Assembly (NCBI RefSeq): GCF_900258475.1
Contig: NZ_LT984887.1
Span: forward strand, 505,303 to 569,302
DNA length: 64,000 nucleotides
Direction: 5' to 3'
From: Anaerococcus sp. Marseille-P3915
GTDB lineage: Bacteria > Bacillota > Clostridia > Tissierellales > Peptoniphilaceae
This document shows positions 40,795-50,755 of the stretch, one piece after another. The notes under the pieces are model-generated. The model was not told the origin of the DNA and made no database searches. It saw only the letters and a list, made by a program, of their open reading frames with translations. The position numbers and the translations under genes were made by a program. Every line of letters begins with the position of its first letter. The first letter of the stretch is position 1.

Positions 40795-42867
40795 TTACTC
40801 AGCGTCTTCTTCAATAGATCCAAGTAAATCTTCTGAACCTTGTGCTGATAGAGCTTGTGCAAGCATATCTCCAAGGTTGTTATTTAGGTCATCATCACCA
40901 AATGATGAAGAAGAATTATCTTTTTCTACTTTTCTTCTTGGTCTATCGTTAGTTCTAGATTGTCTTCTTGGTTTTCTTTCTGGTCTTTCTGGAGCTTCTT
41001 TTAAAGCTTTAATGCTAAGACCGACTTTTTCATCTTCAGTATCTATTGAGATTATCTTTACTTCGATTGTGTCACCAACTGTAAGCTCATCAGATGGTTT
41101 TTCAACGTGATCCCAAGAAATTTCTGAAACATGAACAAGACCTTCTACACCATCAGCTACTTCTACAAATGCACCAAAGTCAAGTAGGTTTACTACTTTT
41201 CCTTCAACTACATCACCAACTTTGTGGCTATTTACAAAACTTTCAAATGGTTTGTCTAGAAGTTGTTTGCGACCTAAAGATATTCTATTTTTTTCTTTAT
41301 TTAATTTTAGGATTTTAACTTCGATTTCATCATCCACATTTAGGACATCTGATGGGTGTTCAACTCTTGTCCAAGCGATATCTGAAACATGAAGTAATCC
41401 GTCAAGTCCGTTAACTTCTACGAATGCACCAAAGTCAGTTAGTCTTGCTACCTTGCCTGTAACAACTTGGCCTTCTTCTAAATCTTCCCAAAGGTCATCA
41501 AGTTCTGCTTCAAGTACATCTTTTCTAGATAGAACAAGTCTATTTTTTCTTTCATCGATGCTGATGATCTTAAGATCCCATTCTTCACCAACAAATTTCT
41601 TAAGATTTTTTACAAAGTAAGTTGCTATTTGGCTAGCAGGTACGAAACCATTTACACCATTAACTTCAACAGTTAGGCCACCCTTGTTAAAGCCAACAAC
41701 TTTACCATGTACTAATTCGTCATTTTCAAACTTTTCAGCAAGTTCTTTCCATGCTTTCATACCTTCTACTCTTCTAGTAGATAGGCTAACATTACCTTCA
41801 CCATCATCAAGTTTGATAACGAATACGTCTATATCATCACCAACTTCAAAACTGTTTTTAGGATCTTTTTGTTCCTCTTCAGTCATTTCGTCTAGTTTAA
41901 CAATACCATCTGCACGATATTGGATATCTACAAATACCTCATCATCTTTAACATTGATTACTGTACCTGTGATCACCTCTTTAGGGTAAATCTTCTTTAA
42001 ACTATCCTCTAGACTGTTCATAAATTCTTCTTTTGTGAATTCATCCATACTACTTACTACCTCCTTAATAATCGAATCAGGCGTAGATGCACCTGCGATT
42101 ATTCCTAATTTTTTAAATTTAGAGAGCTTTTGCAAAGGTAGATCTTTAACAGTTTCAATCCTTAAAACATTTTTACAATACAAACTAGCTACTTGATATA
42201 GCTTATTTGTGTTAGAACTATTAAAACCACCAACTACAATCATACAATCTACATAATCCGCTAATTTTTTAGCAGACTCTTGCCTTAATTTTGTAGCATT
42301 GCATATTGTGTTTTCTATTACTACACTATCATTATTTTCTTCTAACTTGTTAGCAATATTTACAAAAAATTCAAACCTATTTGTAGTCTGGCTAACTACA
42401 TATAGCTTCTCATAATTCTTAATATTTTTTGCTTCAGTCTCATCTGATACTACTATACCATTGTTTATAAAAGATTCCATAGCAATTATTTCTGGATGCT
42501 TCTTATCTCCAACAATTATTACCTGATAGCCTTCTTTTTCTTTATCAGAAATCTTCTTATATATACTATTTAAAACAGGACAAGTTGCATCATAAAGCTC
42601 GTTGCCATTAGCAATAAGCTTATCTTTAAAGCTTTTGTATTCTCCATGGGCTCTTATGACTATTAAGGAATCTTTGATTTTTAGAGCCTCTTCATGATCA
42701 ATAACTTTTAGTCCTTTTTTTTCGAAATCTGCCACTAATTGTGGGTTGTGGATTAAAGGACCTAAAGTATATTTATTTTTTTTTGATTTTAGAGCTTTTT
42801 CGGCAAGGTCAACACTTCTTTTGACTCCAAAGCAAAAACCAGAATTATCTGCAATAATAATTTCCAT
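40795..42867 (-). CDS. ispH: IspH-ribosomal S1 fusion: HMBPP reductase with four S1 domains
   Basis: A 690-residue fusion. Residues 1-285 are IspH (LytB), the last MEP-pathway enzyme, with the Fe-S ligands C12 (GFCFGVKR), C96 (DATCPVL) and C189 (TICNATKLRQ). Residues about 295-630 hold four S1 RNA-binding repeats (for example GTVINVKDDEVFV, GKVVGFNKGG, GKVARLTDFGAFVEV, GKVVNLLDFGAFVEV), followed by a basic, then acidic disordered tail. The fusion is known from clostridia. It starts at TAATG with plsC. Confidence 0.97.
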   Translation of the reverse strand: MEIIIADNSGFCFGVKRSVDLAEKALKSKKNKYTLGPLIHNPQLVADFEKKGLKVIDHEEALKIKDSLIVIRAHGEYKSFKDKLIANGNELYDATCPVLNSIYKKISDKEKEGYQVIIVGDKKHPEIIAMESFINNGIVVSDETEAKNIKNYEKLYVVSQTTNRFEFFVNIANKLEENNDSVVIENTICNATKLRQESAKKLADYVDCMIVVGGFNSSNTNKLYQVASLYCKNVLRIETVKDLPLQKLSKFKKLGIIAGASTPDSIIKEVVSSMDEFTKEEFMNSLEDSLKKIYPKEVITGTVINVKDDEVFVDIQYRADGIVKLDEMTEEEQKDPKNSFEVGDDIDVFVIKLDDGEGNVSLSTRRVEGMKAWKELAEKFENDELVHGKVVGFNKGGLTVEVNGVNGFVPASQIATYFVKNLKKFVGEEWDLKIISIDERKNRLVLSRKDVLEAELDDLWEDLEEGQVVTGKVARLTDFGAFVEVNGLDGLLHVSDIAWTRVEHPSDVLNVDDEIEVKILKLNKEKNRISLGRKQLLDKPFESFVNSHKVGDVVEGKVVNLLDFGAFVEVADGVEGLVHVSEISWDHVEKPSDELTVGDTIEVKIISIDTEDEKVGLSIKALKEAPERPERKPRRQSRTNDRPRRKVEKDNSSSSFGDDDLNNNLGDMLAQALSAQGSEDLLGSIEEDAE

Positions 42868-43460
42868 TATCTACTCTCTTTCAATTCTTTACTATGTTCA
42901 TATAAATTTATGAAAATGTGGTCAGAAATTTCTTTCATCGCTTCTTTATTTTTTAGGTTTGAATACTTTTCTATCCTCATTGGTTCCTTAACATAAATAT
43001 CTACCCTTGAGAACAGCTTATAATTTGTGACAATCTCAATTGGCAATATATCAGCCTTAGCTTTCAAAGCTATGAATCCTACTCCCTCTTTCATATTTTC
43101 CCTATCAATGGTTTTGACTCTGGTTCCCTCAGGGAAAATTCCTAGGGTATGGTCTTCCTTAATTAGGTTTATAGCATGTCTTAAGGCCTTGAGGTCATTT
43201 CCTTGTCTATCTACTGGAAACATTCCTGCTTTTTTTAATAAAGTTCTAAGTACAGGGATTTCAAAAAGTTCTTTTTTTGCCATAAAATAAAATCTTATAG
43301 GTAAGGATATAGCAAGGAAAAAAGGGTCAAGATTAGACCAGTGATTTGCACATGCTATAAAATTTGCATCCTTTGGTATAAATTCCTTACCATGAACGTG
43401 GATCCTATAAAAAGGAAAAAGTAAAATCCTTACAAGTATAACCAAAAAATTATAAAACAT
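42867..43460 (-). CDS. plsC: 1-acyl-sn-glycerol-3-phosphate acyltransferase
   Basis: Adds the second acyl chain to make phosphatidic acid. Catalytic NHWSNLDP (HX4D) and FPEGTR motifs are clear; an N-terminal hydrophobic helix anchors it to the membrane. I start at ATG 43458-43460 (197 residues), with GTGGAG 7 nt upstream in the end of cmk; overlap 11 bp. Shares 1 bp (TAATG) with ispH. Confidence 0.93.
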   Translation of the reverse strand: MFYNFLVILVRILLFPFYRIHVHGKEFIPKDANFIACANHWSNLDPFFLAISLPIRFYFMAKKELFEIPVLRTLLKKAGMFPVDRQGNDLKALRHAINLIKEDHTLGIFPEGTRVKTIDRENMKEGVGFIALKAKADILPIEIVTNYKLFSRVDIYVKEPMRIEKYSNLKNKEAMKEISDHIFINLYEHSKELKESR

Positions 43461-44103
43461 CAGTTTTCTCCACATACGAAAGTATCAATTCAATTGTTTG
43501 GTCAATATTAAGTTCTGAGTTATCAATTAATATTGCCCCTTCTGCTAGCTTTAATGGAGAAATTTCTCTATGGGAATCATAGTCATCCCTCTTTATAATT
43601 GCCTTTTCAATCTCTTCTACACTTAGTTCTGATTCACCCTGATCAAATCTTCTTTTAGCCCTCGTTAGGGCAGAAGCAGTTAAGTAAAATTTATATTTAG
43701 CATTTGGAAATACTACACTTCCTATATCCCTACCATCTAGGATGAAAGATGTATTTTTAGCTATTTGTCTTTGAAGGTCTACCATCTTCTCCCTAACATA
43801 GGATTTGGCTGAAACCCAAGAGACATTAGCTGTAATTTGATCATTTCTTAGGTCTTTAGTGACGTCACTTCCTAAAAGATATAATTTTTCATCCTTAAAA
43901 TCGATCTCTATTTCATCAATTAACCTTATTAAAATCTGATCATCAGTTTTTTCATCCATACCCTTATCTAAGAAAAACTTAGTAACAGCCCTATACATTA
44001 GGCCTGTATTTAAGTATTCTATTCCTAATTTTTTAGCTAAAATTTCAGAAATAGTTGATTTTCCAGAACCACTTGGCCCGTCTATCGCTATTATATATGT
44101 CAT
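43450..44103 (-). CDS. cmk: Cytidylate kinase
   Basis: Phosphorylates CMP/dCMP. P-loop IDGPSGSGKST at the N-terminus, EYLNTGLMYRA, and the FILDGRDIG motif are typical of the short Cmk. I start at ATG 44101-44103 (217 residues), preceded by GGGAGAGGAT; it overlaps the upstream flavoprotein gene by 4 bp (ATGA). cmk-plsC-ispH-rpsA is a well-known clostridial order. Confidence 0.96.
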   Translation of the reverse strand: MTYIIAIDGPSGSGKSTISEILAKKLGIEYLNTGLMYRAVTKFFLDKGMDEKTDDQILIRLIDEIEIDFKDEKLYLLGSDVTKDLRNDQITANVSWVSAKSYVREKMVDLQRQIAKNTSFILDGRDIGSVVFPNAKYKFYLTASALTRAKRRFDQGESELSVEEIEKAIIKRDDYDSHREISPLKLAEGAILIDNSELNIDQTIELILSYVEKTDVL

Positions 44104-45311
44104 ATCCTCTCCCTTATATATTGTGAGCAAGCATAAGCTGTAGAAAAGTAGATTTGAAGATTGTACCCTCCAGTAAGGCTATCTATATCAAGGTTTTCGC
44201 CTACAAAAAATAAATTATCAATTTTTTTAGACATCATGCTGCTTGGATTTATTTCAGACAAGTCTACCCCACCCCTGGTAACAACTGCTGATTCATAGCC
44301 GCCTAATTTAAGAAAATTTAGCTCGAATTTCTTTAAATTTTCTATTATTAGCATCCTCAAGTCCCTACTAAGCTCACTCGCCCTTAGGTCTTTATCAATT
44401 TTAAGTCTTTGACCAATTACCCCTACTAAGCTATCGTTGATTATAGATTTTAGAATATTTAGAATAGATTTTTTGGGATTTTGATTTATTAAATCAAGTA
44501 AAAGGTCGTCTAATTCATTATAAGTGTATTTTGTAAAAAAATCTATATAAATATGATTTACCTTGTCATTATCAATTAAGGAACTTGCCCTTAGGACTAC
44601 TGGTCCTGTTATAAAATCAGAATTTATTAATATATCTCCAACCTGATATACTGAATTTTCATCAGACTCCAGACTAAGGCCCACATCTTTTAGAGATAGG
44701 GCCTTGATATTAAGTTTATCTTTAATGAAGATAGGAACCAGCACTGGACTAATTTTGCTAATATGGTGACCAAGTTTTTTGCATAGGTCATATCCTAGTC
44801 CATCTGATCCAGTTTTAGGATACGACTTACCTCCAGTAGCTATAACAAGACTATCAAATTCAAATTTATGATCATCAGTTTTGACAATAAACTTTTTATT
44901 CTTCTTAATATCTACAACTTTTGTATTTGTTAATAAATTTATACCTAAGTCGTTTATTTTTTTATAGAAAAAGTCAATAAGGCTTTGTGACTGTTGGGAT
45001 TTAGGAAATACCCTCCCATCTTCTTCTGCTATTGTTGCAATGCCTTCACTTTCTAAAAAGTCTATTAAGTCATAATTATTAAATTTAGCATAGGAAGAGT
45101 AGACAAATTTTTTATTTCTTACAACTTTATCGAGGAAATCTCCATCATATGACATGTTCGTGATGTTGCACCTTCCTCCACCTGTCATTTTGAGTTTCCT
45201 AGCTATTTTAGAATTCCTCTCAAGAATATATATTTCATTATTTTCGTTTTTTGCAAGAATGGCTGTCATAAGTCCAGCTGGTCCTGCTCCAATAATTCCA
45301 ATTTTTTTCAT
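44100..45311 (-). CDS. HI0933/BaiN-type NAD(P)/FAD-dependent oxidoreductase
   Basis: A 403-residue flavoprotein. FAD motif GIIGAGPAGLMTAILA at the N-terminus, the family motif KLKMTGGGRCNIT, VIATGGKSYPKTGS, and the C-terminal FVGENLDIDSLTGGYNLQ are all present. The physiological substrate is unknown for this widespread family; some gut members act on bile-acid intermediates, which should not be assumed here. Coupled to cmk. Confidence 0.9.
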   Translation of the reverse strand: MKKIGIIGAGPAGLMTAILAKNENNEIYILERNSKIARKLKMTGGGRCNITNMSYDGDFLDKVVRNKKFVYSSYAKFNNYDLIDFLESEGIATIAEEDGRVFPKSQQSQSLIDFFYKKINDLGINLLTNTKVVDIKKNKKFIVKTDDHKFEFDSLVIATGGKSYPKTGSDGLGYDLCKKLGHHISKISPVLVPIFIKDKLNIKALSLKDVGLSLESDENSVYQVGDILINSDFITGPVVLRASSLIDNDKVNHIYIDFFTKYTYNELDDLLLDLINQNPKKSILNILKSIINDSLVGVIGQRLKIDKDLRASELSRDLRMLIIENLKKFELNFLKLGGYESAVVTRGGVDLSEINPSSMMSKKIDNLFFVGENLDIDSLTGGYNLQIYFSTAYACSQYIRERI

Positions 45312-45341
45312 ATAATTTTTCCCACAAAAAAAGATAGTTGC

Positions 45342-46037
45342 CTACCTTTTAACTTTTTTAACAAAGAGCATTTCTTCTTTGTCAAAGTATTTATAGTCTT
45401 TTTCTTTAAGATCAGATAGGCTAATATCTCCTATCCTTATCCTTTTAAGCCTTTTAACACTGCTATTAAAATATTCAAACATTCTCCTTATCTGTCTATT
45501 ATATCCCTGATGAATTATGACTTGATATTTTTTATTACCGATTAGTTTAATATAAGCATCTGATGTATGTTCACCATTTCCTATATCTAGACCTTGCATA
45601 AAAAGATTTTCTTCTTTTTTGCTAAGGGTTTTATCAACATCTACAATATATTCTTTGTCTAGTTTGAATTTAGGATGAATAATATTATTGGTGAATTCCC
45701 CATCATTTGTAATAATCAAAAGACCTTCGCTATCTTTATCAAGTCTTCCAGCAGCATAAAACCTCTTATCAATTTCTAACAAGTCATTTAAGTCTAATTT
45801 ATTATAAGGATCAAAATTAGAAGTTATATAACCAACAGGCTTATATAGTTTAATATAAAATTTCTCTTCTAACTCAAGTAATTGACCATCGATTGTAACC
45901 TTATCAGTATCTTCTACTTTAAATCCTGGCTCAGTTATTAAGTTATCATTAACCGTTACTCTACATTCTTTGATTAAGTCGTCTGCTTTTCGTCTAGAAG
46001 TAAAGCCTGTATTTGCTATATATTTATTTATTCTCAT
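45342..46037 (-). CDS. rluB: RsuA/RluB family rRNA pseudouridine synthase
   Basis: N-terminal S4 domain (RINKYIANTGFTSRRKAD) followed by the catalytic domain with Asp in GRLDKDSEGLL and HQGYNRQIRRM. Probably modifies 23S rRNA (RluB type) as in the scpA-scpB-rluB order of Firmicutes. Several starts are possible (TTG, GTG, ATG, ATG between 46037 and 46049); I use ATG 46037, giving 231 residues. Overlaps scpB. Confidence 0.93.
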   Translation of the reverse strand: MRINKYIANTGFTSRRKADDLIKECRVTVNDNLITEPGFKVEDTDKVTIDGQLLELEEKFYIKLYKPVGYITSNFDPYNKLDLNDLLEIDKRFYAAGRLDKDSEGLLIITNDGEFTNNIIHPKFKLDKEYIVDVDKTLSKKEENLFMQGLDIGNGEHTSDAYIKLIGNKKYQVIIHQGYNRQIRRMFEYFNSSVKRLKRIRIGDISLSDLKEKDYKYFDKEEMLFVKKVKR

Positions 46038-46554
46038 TATCATCACCAATCTTTATTTCAGGTAAATCTTCTAGTGAAGATATAGAAAAATATTTTAGAA
46101 ACTCATCTGTTGTGCCAAATATTATTGGTTTTCCTATCTTATCTAACCTTCCCTTTTCAACAATTAGTCCCCTATCAAGTAGTGAATCAATTGTCGATTG
46201 AGAGTTAACTCCCCTTATTTTATCTATTTCCGCCCTTGTAATTGGTTGCTTATAAGCAATTATAGAGAGGGTTTCTAAGGTTGAGTTAGTTAGTTTTTTT
46301 TCTGACTTGGCTACTAATTTTTCTAAGTATTTATCAGTAGACTTTCTTGTAGAAAATTGATAGGTGTCACCATATTTTCTAATAATTAGGCCAGTATTTT
46401 TGTTATTTCTCTCCTCAATAGATTCCTTAAGGGCAGTTTTTATGTCTTTTTTATCAATATCAAATAATATCTTTGATAGGTCAGCAAAATCTAGGGGTTC
46501 ACCCCAAATATATAAAATTTCTTCTATGAGTCCTTTAATTTCGTCAACTGTCAT
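46024..46554 (-). CDS. scpB: Segregation and condensation protein B
   Basis: A 176-residue winged-helix kleisin-interacting protein of the SMC condensin complex. Motifs LETLSIIAYKQPITRAEIDKIRG (shortened family pattern) and a GTTDEFLKYF-type C-terminus are diagnostic. Overlaps scpA by 11 bp and rluB by about 14 bp. Confidence 0.96.
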   Translation of the reverse strand: MTVDEIKGLIEEILYIWGEPLDFADLSKILFDIDKKDIKTALKESIEERNNKNTGLIIRKYGDTYQFSTRKSTDKYLEKLVAKSEKKLTNSTLETLSIIAYKQPITRAEIDKIRGVNSQSTIDSLLDRGLIVEKGRLDKIGKPIIFGTTDEFLKYFSISSLEDLPEIKIGDDNENK

Positions 46555-47248
46555 TTTCCCTCTTAACTATTTTAAATGAATTAATATCTTCTTGACTTAA
46601 ATAAATCTCTTTAAGCTTTACCATTTCTAGAAGAGCTAAGAAAGTAGCTATACATTCTGCTTTTGTAATGATCCTTTTTGTTATATCGTTTAACTTTAAT
46701 TCTTTAGAAAAATTCAGTGTTTTCCTAAGGCTAATAAGGTAATCATTAACATCTGGCATTATCTCTTGCTCAAATATTCTGGATTCAGATTTTTCTTCAT
46801 TTTTTAGTCTATTAAGAAGCTTTTTAAATTCTCTTGAAAGTATATCTATATCTTGATTAATGATTATTTCATCTTTTTCAAAGCTAGTCAAATCTTCTTG
46901 AAATTTAACATGTATTTTACGAGCTTCTTCTTCTAAATACTTGAAATCCTCTTGGACGGACTTGATTTTTTTATACTCGATTAGATATGCTAAAAAATCT
47001 TCTTCTAAGCCTTCATTTTCCTCTTTTGGTAAGAGCTTGTTTGCCTTAATTGTTAAAAGAATAGATGATGTGTATATAAACTCAGAAAGAGAAGGCAAAT
47101 CTATATTCATTTTAGCTACTTCTTCTAAAAATGGACTTGTTATATCTTCAATCTTAACATCATATATATCAATCTTTTGTTTATCAATTAGCTTTAATAA
47201 AAGGTCAAAAGGCCCCTCAAAGGCCTCTAGTTCAATATTAAGCTTCAT
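46544..47248 (-). CDS. scpA: Segregation and condensation protein A
   Basis: A 234-residue kleisin that bridges the Smc heads. Starts with the family signature FEGPFDLLLKLIDKQKIDIYD and ends with a C-terminal winged helix (FLALLEMVKLKEI). Overlaps nudF by 11 bp. smc is not in this window. Confidence 0.96.
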   Translation of the reverse strand: MKLNIELEAFEGPFDLLLKLIDKQKIDIYDVKIEDITSPFLEEVAKMNIDLPSLSEFIYTSSILLTIKANKLLPKEENEGLEEDFLAYLIEYKKIKSVQEDFKYLEEEARKIHVKFQEDLTSFEKDEIIINQDIDILSREFKKLLNRLKNEEKSESRIFEQEIMPDVNDYLISLRKTLNFSKELKLNDITKRIITKAECIATFLALLEMVKLKEIYLSQEDINSFKIVKRENDS

Positions 47249-47786
47249 TTAATAACTTTATACAATATAAGATCGCTATAATTGTTTTGGCATCTTTAAT
47301 TTCACCATTTTCCACCATCTTATATAATTCTTTTATCTCGATTGCGCATGCTTCTACATTCTCATCCTCATCTTGCTCAAGACTTGATTTAACTAAATCT
47401 TTAGCTAAGAAAAATGATAATTTATCATTTGTAAATCCTGGTGAAGCATGCATATCAAATAAGTAGGAAATAGTTTCTGGTAAATATCCTACTTCTTCTT
47501 GTAATTCTCTTTTAGCTGTTTCTATTGGCATCTCACCCGGATCAACTAATCCTGCAGGAATCTCTAAGGTTATTTTATCAATTGCCTTTCTATATTGTTT
47601 TACCATCCAAATCTTGTCATTACCATCAAATGCTATGATACCAACACCTTTTTGGTGATCAACTATCTCTCTTTTAGAATACCTTTTATTTTCAAGCTCT
47701 ACGGTTTCAACTCTTAATTTAAGTATTTTACCATCATAAATTGTATCTGACTTAATGGTTTTTTCATAAAATTTTTGCTCATTCAT
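47238..47786 (-). CDS. nudF: ADP-ribose pyrophosphatase (NUDIX)
   Basis: A 182-residue NUDIX hydrolase. The NUDIX box GX5EX7REUXEEXG reads from GLVDPGEMPIETAKREL into QEEVGY, preceded by the beta-strand VKQYRKAIDK and EIPAG typical of ADP-ribose enzymes. Splits ADP-ribose to AMP and ribose-5-phosphate. Overlaps recN by 8 bp. Confidence 0.92.
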   Translation of the reverse strand: MNEQKFYEKTIKSDTIYDGKILKLRVETVELENKRYSKREIVDHQKGVGIIAFDGNDKIWMVKQYRKAIDKITLEIPAGLVDPGEMPIETAKRELQEEVGYLPETISYLFDMHASPGFTNDKLSFFLAKDLVKSSLEQDEDENVEACAIEIKELYKMVENGEIKDAKTIIAILYCIKLLNEA

Positions 47787-49467
47787 TTCTTAATTCCTCC
47801 GCCATCTCCAAAATTTCTCTTGCTGACTTTTTAGTAGTTTCAGTTATATCAACACCTGCAATTAACCTTGCTATTTCAAGAGTTCTTTCTTCCCCTTTTA
47901 TTGTTTTTGAGTAAGAAATAGTAGCATCTTTTTCATCTTTTTTACAAACCAGTATATGGTTATTAGCAAGTGAAGCTAGCTGTGGCAAGTGAGATATAGC
48001 TATTACTTGTCTTTTCTTAGATAAATCTAAGATTTTTTCACCAACAACTTGTGCTGTCCTCCCACTTATTCCAGTGTCTATCTCGTCAAAAATCATCGTA
48101 TCTATATCATCAAAACTTGCAAAAACTTCTTTAAAGGCAAGCATTATTCTCGAAATCTCACCGCCTGATGCTGTCTTGGTTAAAGATGATAGGTTTTCTC
48201 CTTTATTGGTTCTAATCAAGAAATCTACATCATCATAACCATTTTTATCAATTAAATCAGTCTTATTAAGGTCAACTTTAAATTTACCATTTTTTATATT
48301 TAATTCCACAATTTCTTTGTTGATTGATGACTCAAGTTCTTTTATCTTTTTAACTCTAATGGCATGTAACTTATCAGCCTTATCTAACATTTTTTTATCT
48401 ATATCCGCTATTTTAGAGTCTATATTTATTCTTAGGTCTTCAATTTGATTGAGCTCATCCAGGCGGTCTTTCATTCCTTCATAATAAACTTTGATATCAT
48501 CTATGCTATTGCCATATTTCCTCTTAAGATCAAAGAGTTTTTTATTTAAATCATCAAGCACTTGTAATCTTTCTGGATCAGTGGACAAAATTTCTACATA
48601 GGAATCAGCTTCTGAATATATATCGTTAAGTTGATCTGATATTGATATTAGTCTGTCATATATGTCCTCAGATTTTTTATCTATACCTACATAATTTGAT
48701 ATTGAAGAAGAAGCTTCATTTAATAAACTACTAATAGATGGAATTTGATAATCATCAGAGTCAATGATTTCAATCATTTGATAATAGCCGTCTCTCATAC
48801 TTGATATATTTGATAGCCTCTGATATTCACTTTCTATTTCATCTTCATCTAAATTAAATAAATCTATGGCTTCAATCTCTTTTATTTGATAATCAATAAG
48901 ATCTCGTTCCCTGCTTAACTCTTCATCGGTTAAGTCTAAGTCTTGAAATTTTCTTATAAATTCTGTTTTCTCTCTATATAATTCTTTCAAGGAATCTCTT
49001 AAAGACTTAGTTTCTTTGTCGTTTTGATAAGAATCTATTAAGTTTATATAATTAGACTTATTCATATAGACGTTGCTATCACCTTGTCTATAGATATCAA
49101 TTAAAAATTCCCCTATATCTTTTAAGATATTTAAATTTGAAAGTCTACCATTTATCCTTATCGATGATGACTTATCGCTTATTTTTCTGGTAATAATAAG
49201 CTTGTCATCATCAAAAATTATATCTTTATTCTCAAGATATAATTTTTGATATTCATCTATGATAAATACTGCTTCAATAATTGTAGTGTCCTTAAATTTG
49301 CCGATAATATCTTTGCTAGCCCTCTTTCCTAAAAGCAAATTTATTGCTTCAAGTATAATGGACTTTCCTGAACCAGTCTCGCCAGTTATTACATTAAACC
49401 TATCCTCAAAAAATATATGATCTTTTTTGATTATTATAAAATTATCTATATAAAGCTCGGCAAGCAT
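47779..49467 (-). CDS. recN: DNA repair protein RecN
   Basis: A 562-residue SMC-like ATPase for double-strand-break repair. N-terminal Walker A GETGSGKS, long coiled coil in the middle (about 150-380), C-terminal ABC signature TASGGEISRIMLAFK and Walker B TMIFDEIDTGISG. Shares 1 bp with argR. No spoIVB or spo0A follows, unlike spore formers. Confidence 0.97.
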   Translation of the reverse strand: MLAELYIDNFIIIKKDHIFFEDRFNVITGETGSGKSIILEAINLLLGKRASKDIIGKFKDTTIIEAVFIIDEYQKLYLENKDIIFDDDKLIITRKISDKSSSIRINGRLSNLNILKDIGEFLIDIYRQGDSNVYMNKSNYINLIDSYQNDKETKSLRDSLKELYREKTEFIRKFQDLDLTDEELSRERDLIDYQIKEIEAIDLFNLDEDEIESEYQRLSNISSMRDGYYQMIEIIDSDDYQIPSISSLLNEASSSISNYVGIDKKSEDIYDRLISISDQLNDIYSEADSYVEILSTDPERLQVLDDLNKKLFDLKRKYGNSIDDIKVYYEGMKDRLDELNQIEDLRINIDSKIADIDKKMLDKADKLHAIRVKKIKELESSINKEIVELNIKNGKFKVDLNKTDLIDKNGYDDVDFLIRTNKGENLSSLTKTASGGEISRIMLAFKEVFASFDDIDTMIFDEIDTGISGRTAQVVGEKILDLSKKRQVIAISHLPQLASLANNHILVCKKDEKDATISYSKTIKGEERTLEIARLIAGVDITETTKKSAREILEMAEELRNE

Positions 49468-49919
49468 TATTTTACAAGATCTCTTAATTCTTCTACTAAA
49501 TCGTCAATAGTTTTTGAATCTCTTGGAGTAATAAAAATTGTGTCTATACCTGTTACGATACCTCCAACATTTTCAAGCTTTGCATTAGTAATATATTGTC
49601 CGCAAACAGTTGCACAGTAAGATATAGTTTTTATTACTACAAGTTGAGAAGATTTTTCTACTGATAAGACTGCTTCCTTGAAAATTTTTTCAATTCTTTC
49701 TGTAAGTGTGTCATAAACCGCATCAACTACTGTGTATTTATATTCGTAGTCATCACTTTGAACCTTGGATATTCTAAGTTCTTTTATATCCCTAGAGATT
49801 GTAGCCTGGGTAGCATTTACTCCTTGGTCTCTTAGAATCTCAGATAATTGACTTTGAGTTTTGACATCATTATTTTGAATAATATCTAATATTAATCTTT
49901 GTCTAGTGTATTTTTTCAT
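49467..49919 (-). CDS. argR: Arginine repressor ArgR
   Basis: A 150-residue ArgR/AhrC. N-terminal winged helix (TRQRLILDIIQNND...TQATISRDIKEL) and the C-terminal hexamerisation/arginine-binding domain with GIDTIFITPRDS. Regulates arginine synthesis or catabolism elsewhere; no arg genes are in the window. The argR-recN pair is conserved in Firmicutes. Confidence 0.95.
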   Translation of the reverse strand: MKKYTRQRLILDIIQNNDVKTQSQLSEILRDQGVNATQATISRDIKELRISKVQSDDYEYKYTVVDAVYDTLTERIEKIFKEAVLSVEKSSQLVVIKTISYCATVCGQYITNAKLENVGGIVTGIDTIFITPRDSKTIDDLVEELRDLVK

Positions 49920-49927
49920 AATATCCC

Positions 49928-50755
49928 CTAATAACTTCGTTTTGATAAATAATCTATAAGATAAGTTAAAAATTCGTTATGGCTAAAATTAGAAATAGCA
50001 TCTCTTGCATCTTTGTTAATTGAATCAAGAAGATTAATGGCTTCTTCTTTAGTCATTATATTGAGTATATTTAGTTCATCATCATATGTATCTTCAAGTA
50101 AATCATCTTGTATTTGGAAAGCTAGGCCTAGGTTTTCAGCATATAATGAAAGAAGCTCTATTTGTCTATGGCTAGCCTTTGATGAAAGTGCAGCCCCAAT
50201 GCATGCTGCCTTGAAAAGGTCTGAGGTTTTCTTGCTATAAACCTCCAATAAATAGGACTTATCTACCTTGATATCTTTCCTTAAATCCAAGATTTGGCCC
50301 TGAATCATTCCCCTTTTAGAGGCTCTTTCCATTATATACTTACTAGATTTAAGATATGTATTGTTAATAATAGCAACATCAAATAAAATAATAGCAGCTT
50401 CATTTAAAAGAGCATCTCCAGTTAATATAGCTAAGTCTTCACCATATTTTTTGTGAAGGCTCTCCATCCCCCTCCTATAGTCATCATTATCCATGGCAGG
50501 TAAGTCATCATGGACCAAAGAATAGGCATGAATTAATTCAATAGCCAAGGCCATTTTATAATCTTCCTCACTAAGGGAGCTTGAAAACATTTTCTTACTT
50601 TCTAGATACAAGCTGGCCCTTATTCTTTTGCCGCCATCTGCTGCATAGGTCATTGTTTCATTAATAAGACCTTTTTGGGGAAAGTAAGATCTTACTCTTT
50701 CATCTATGTCCTTCTTATTATTATTTAATATTTTAATAAATTCTTCTTTATTCAT
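49928..50755 (-). CDS. ispA: Polyprenyl synthetase (farnesyl/geranylgeranyl diphosphate synthase)
   Basis: Condenses IPP with allylic diphosphates. First Asp-rich motif DDLPAMDNDD and second DDLLEDTYDD are complete. Start set at ATG 50755 (275 residues), inside the end of xseB. It precedes argR directly; dxs, tlyA and nadK, which often lie between ispA and argR in clostridia, are absent here. Confidence 0.93.
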   Translation of the reverse strand: MNKEEFIKILNNNKKDIDERVRSYFPQKGLINETMTYAADGGKRIRASLYLESKKMFSSSLSEEDYKMALAIELIHAYSLVHDDLPAMDNDDYRRGMESLHKKYGEDLAILTGDALLNEAAIILFDVAIINNTYLKSSKYIMERASKRGMIQGQILDLRKDIKVDKSYLLEVYSKKTSDLFKAACIGAALSSKASHRQIELLSLYAENLGLAFQIQDDLLEDTYDDELNILNIMTKEEAINLLDSINKDARDAISNFSHNEFLTYLIDYLSKRSY

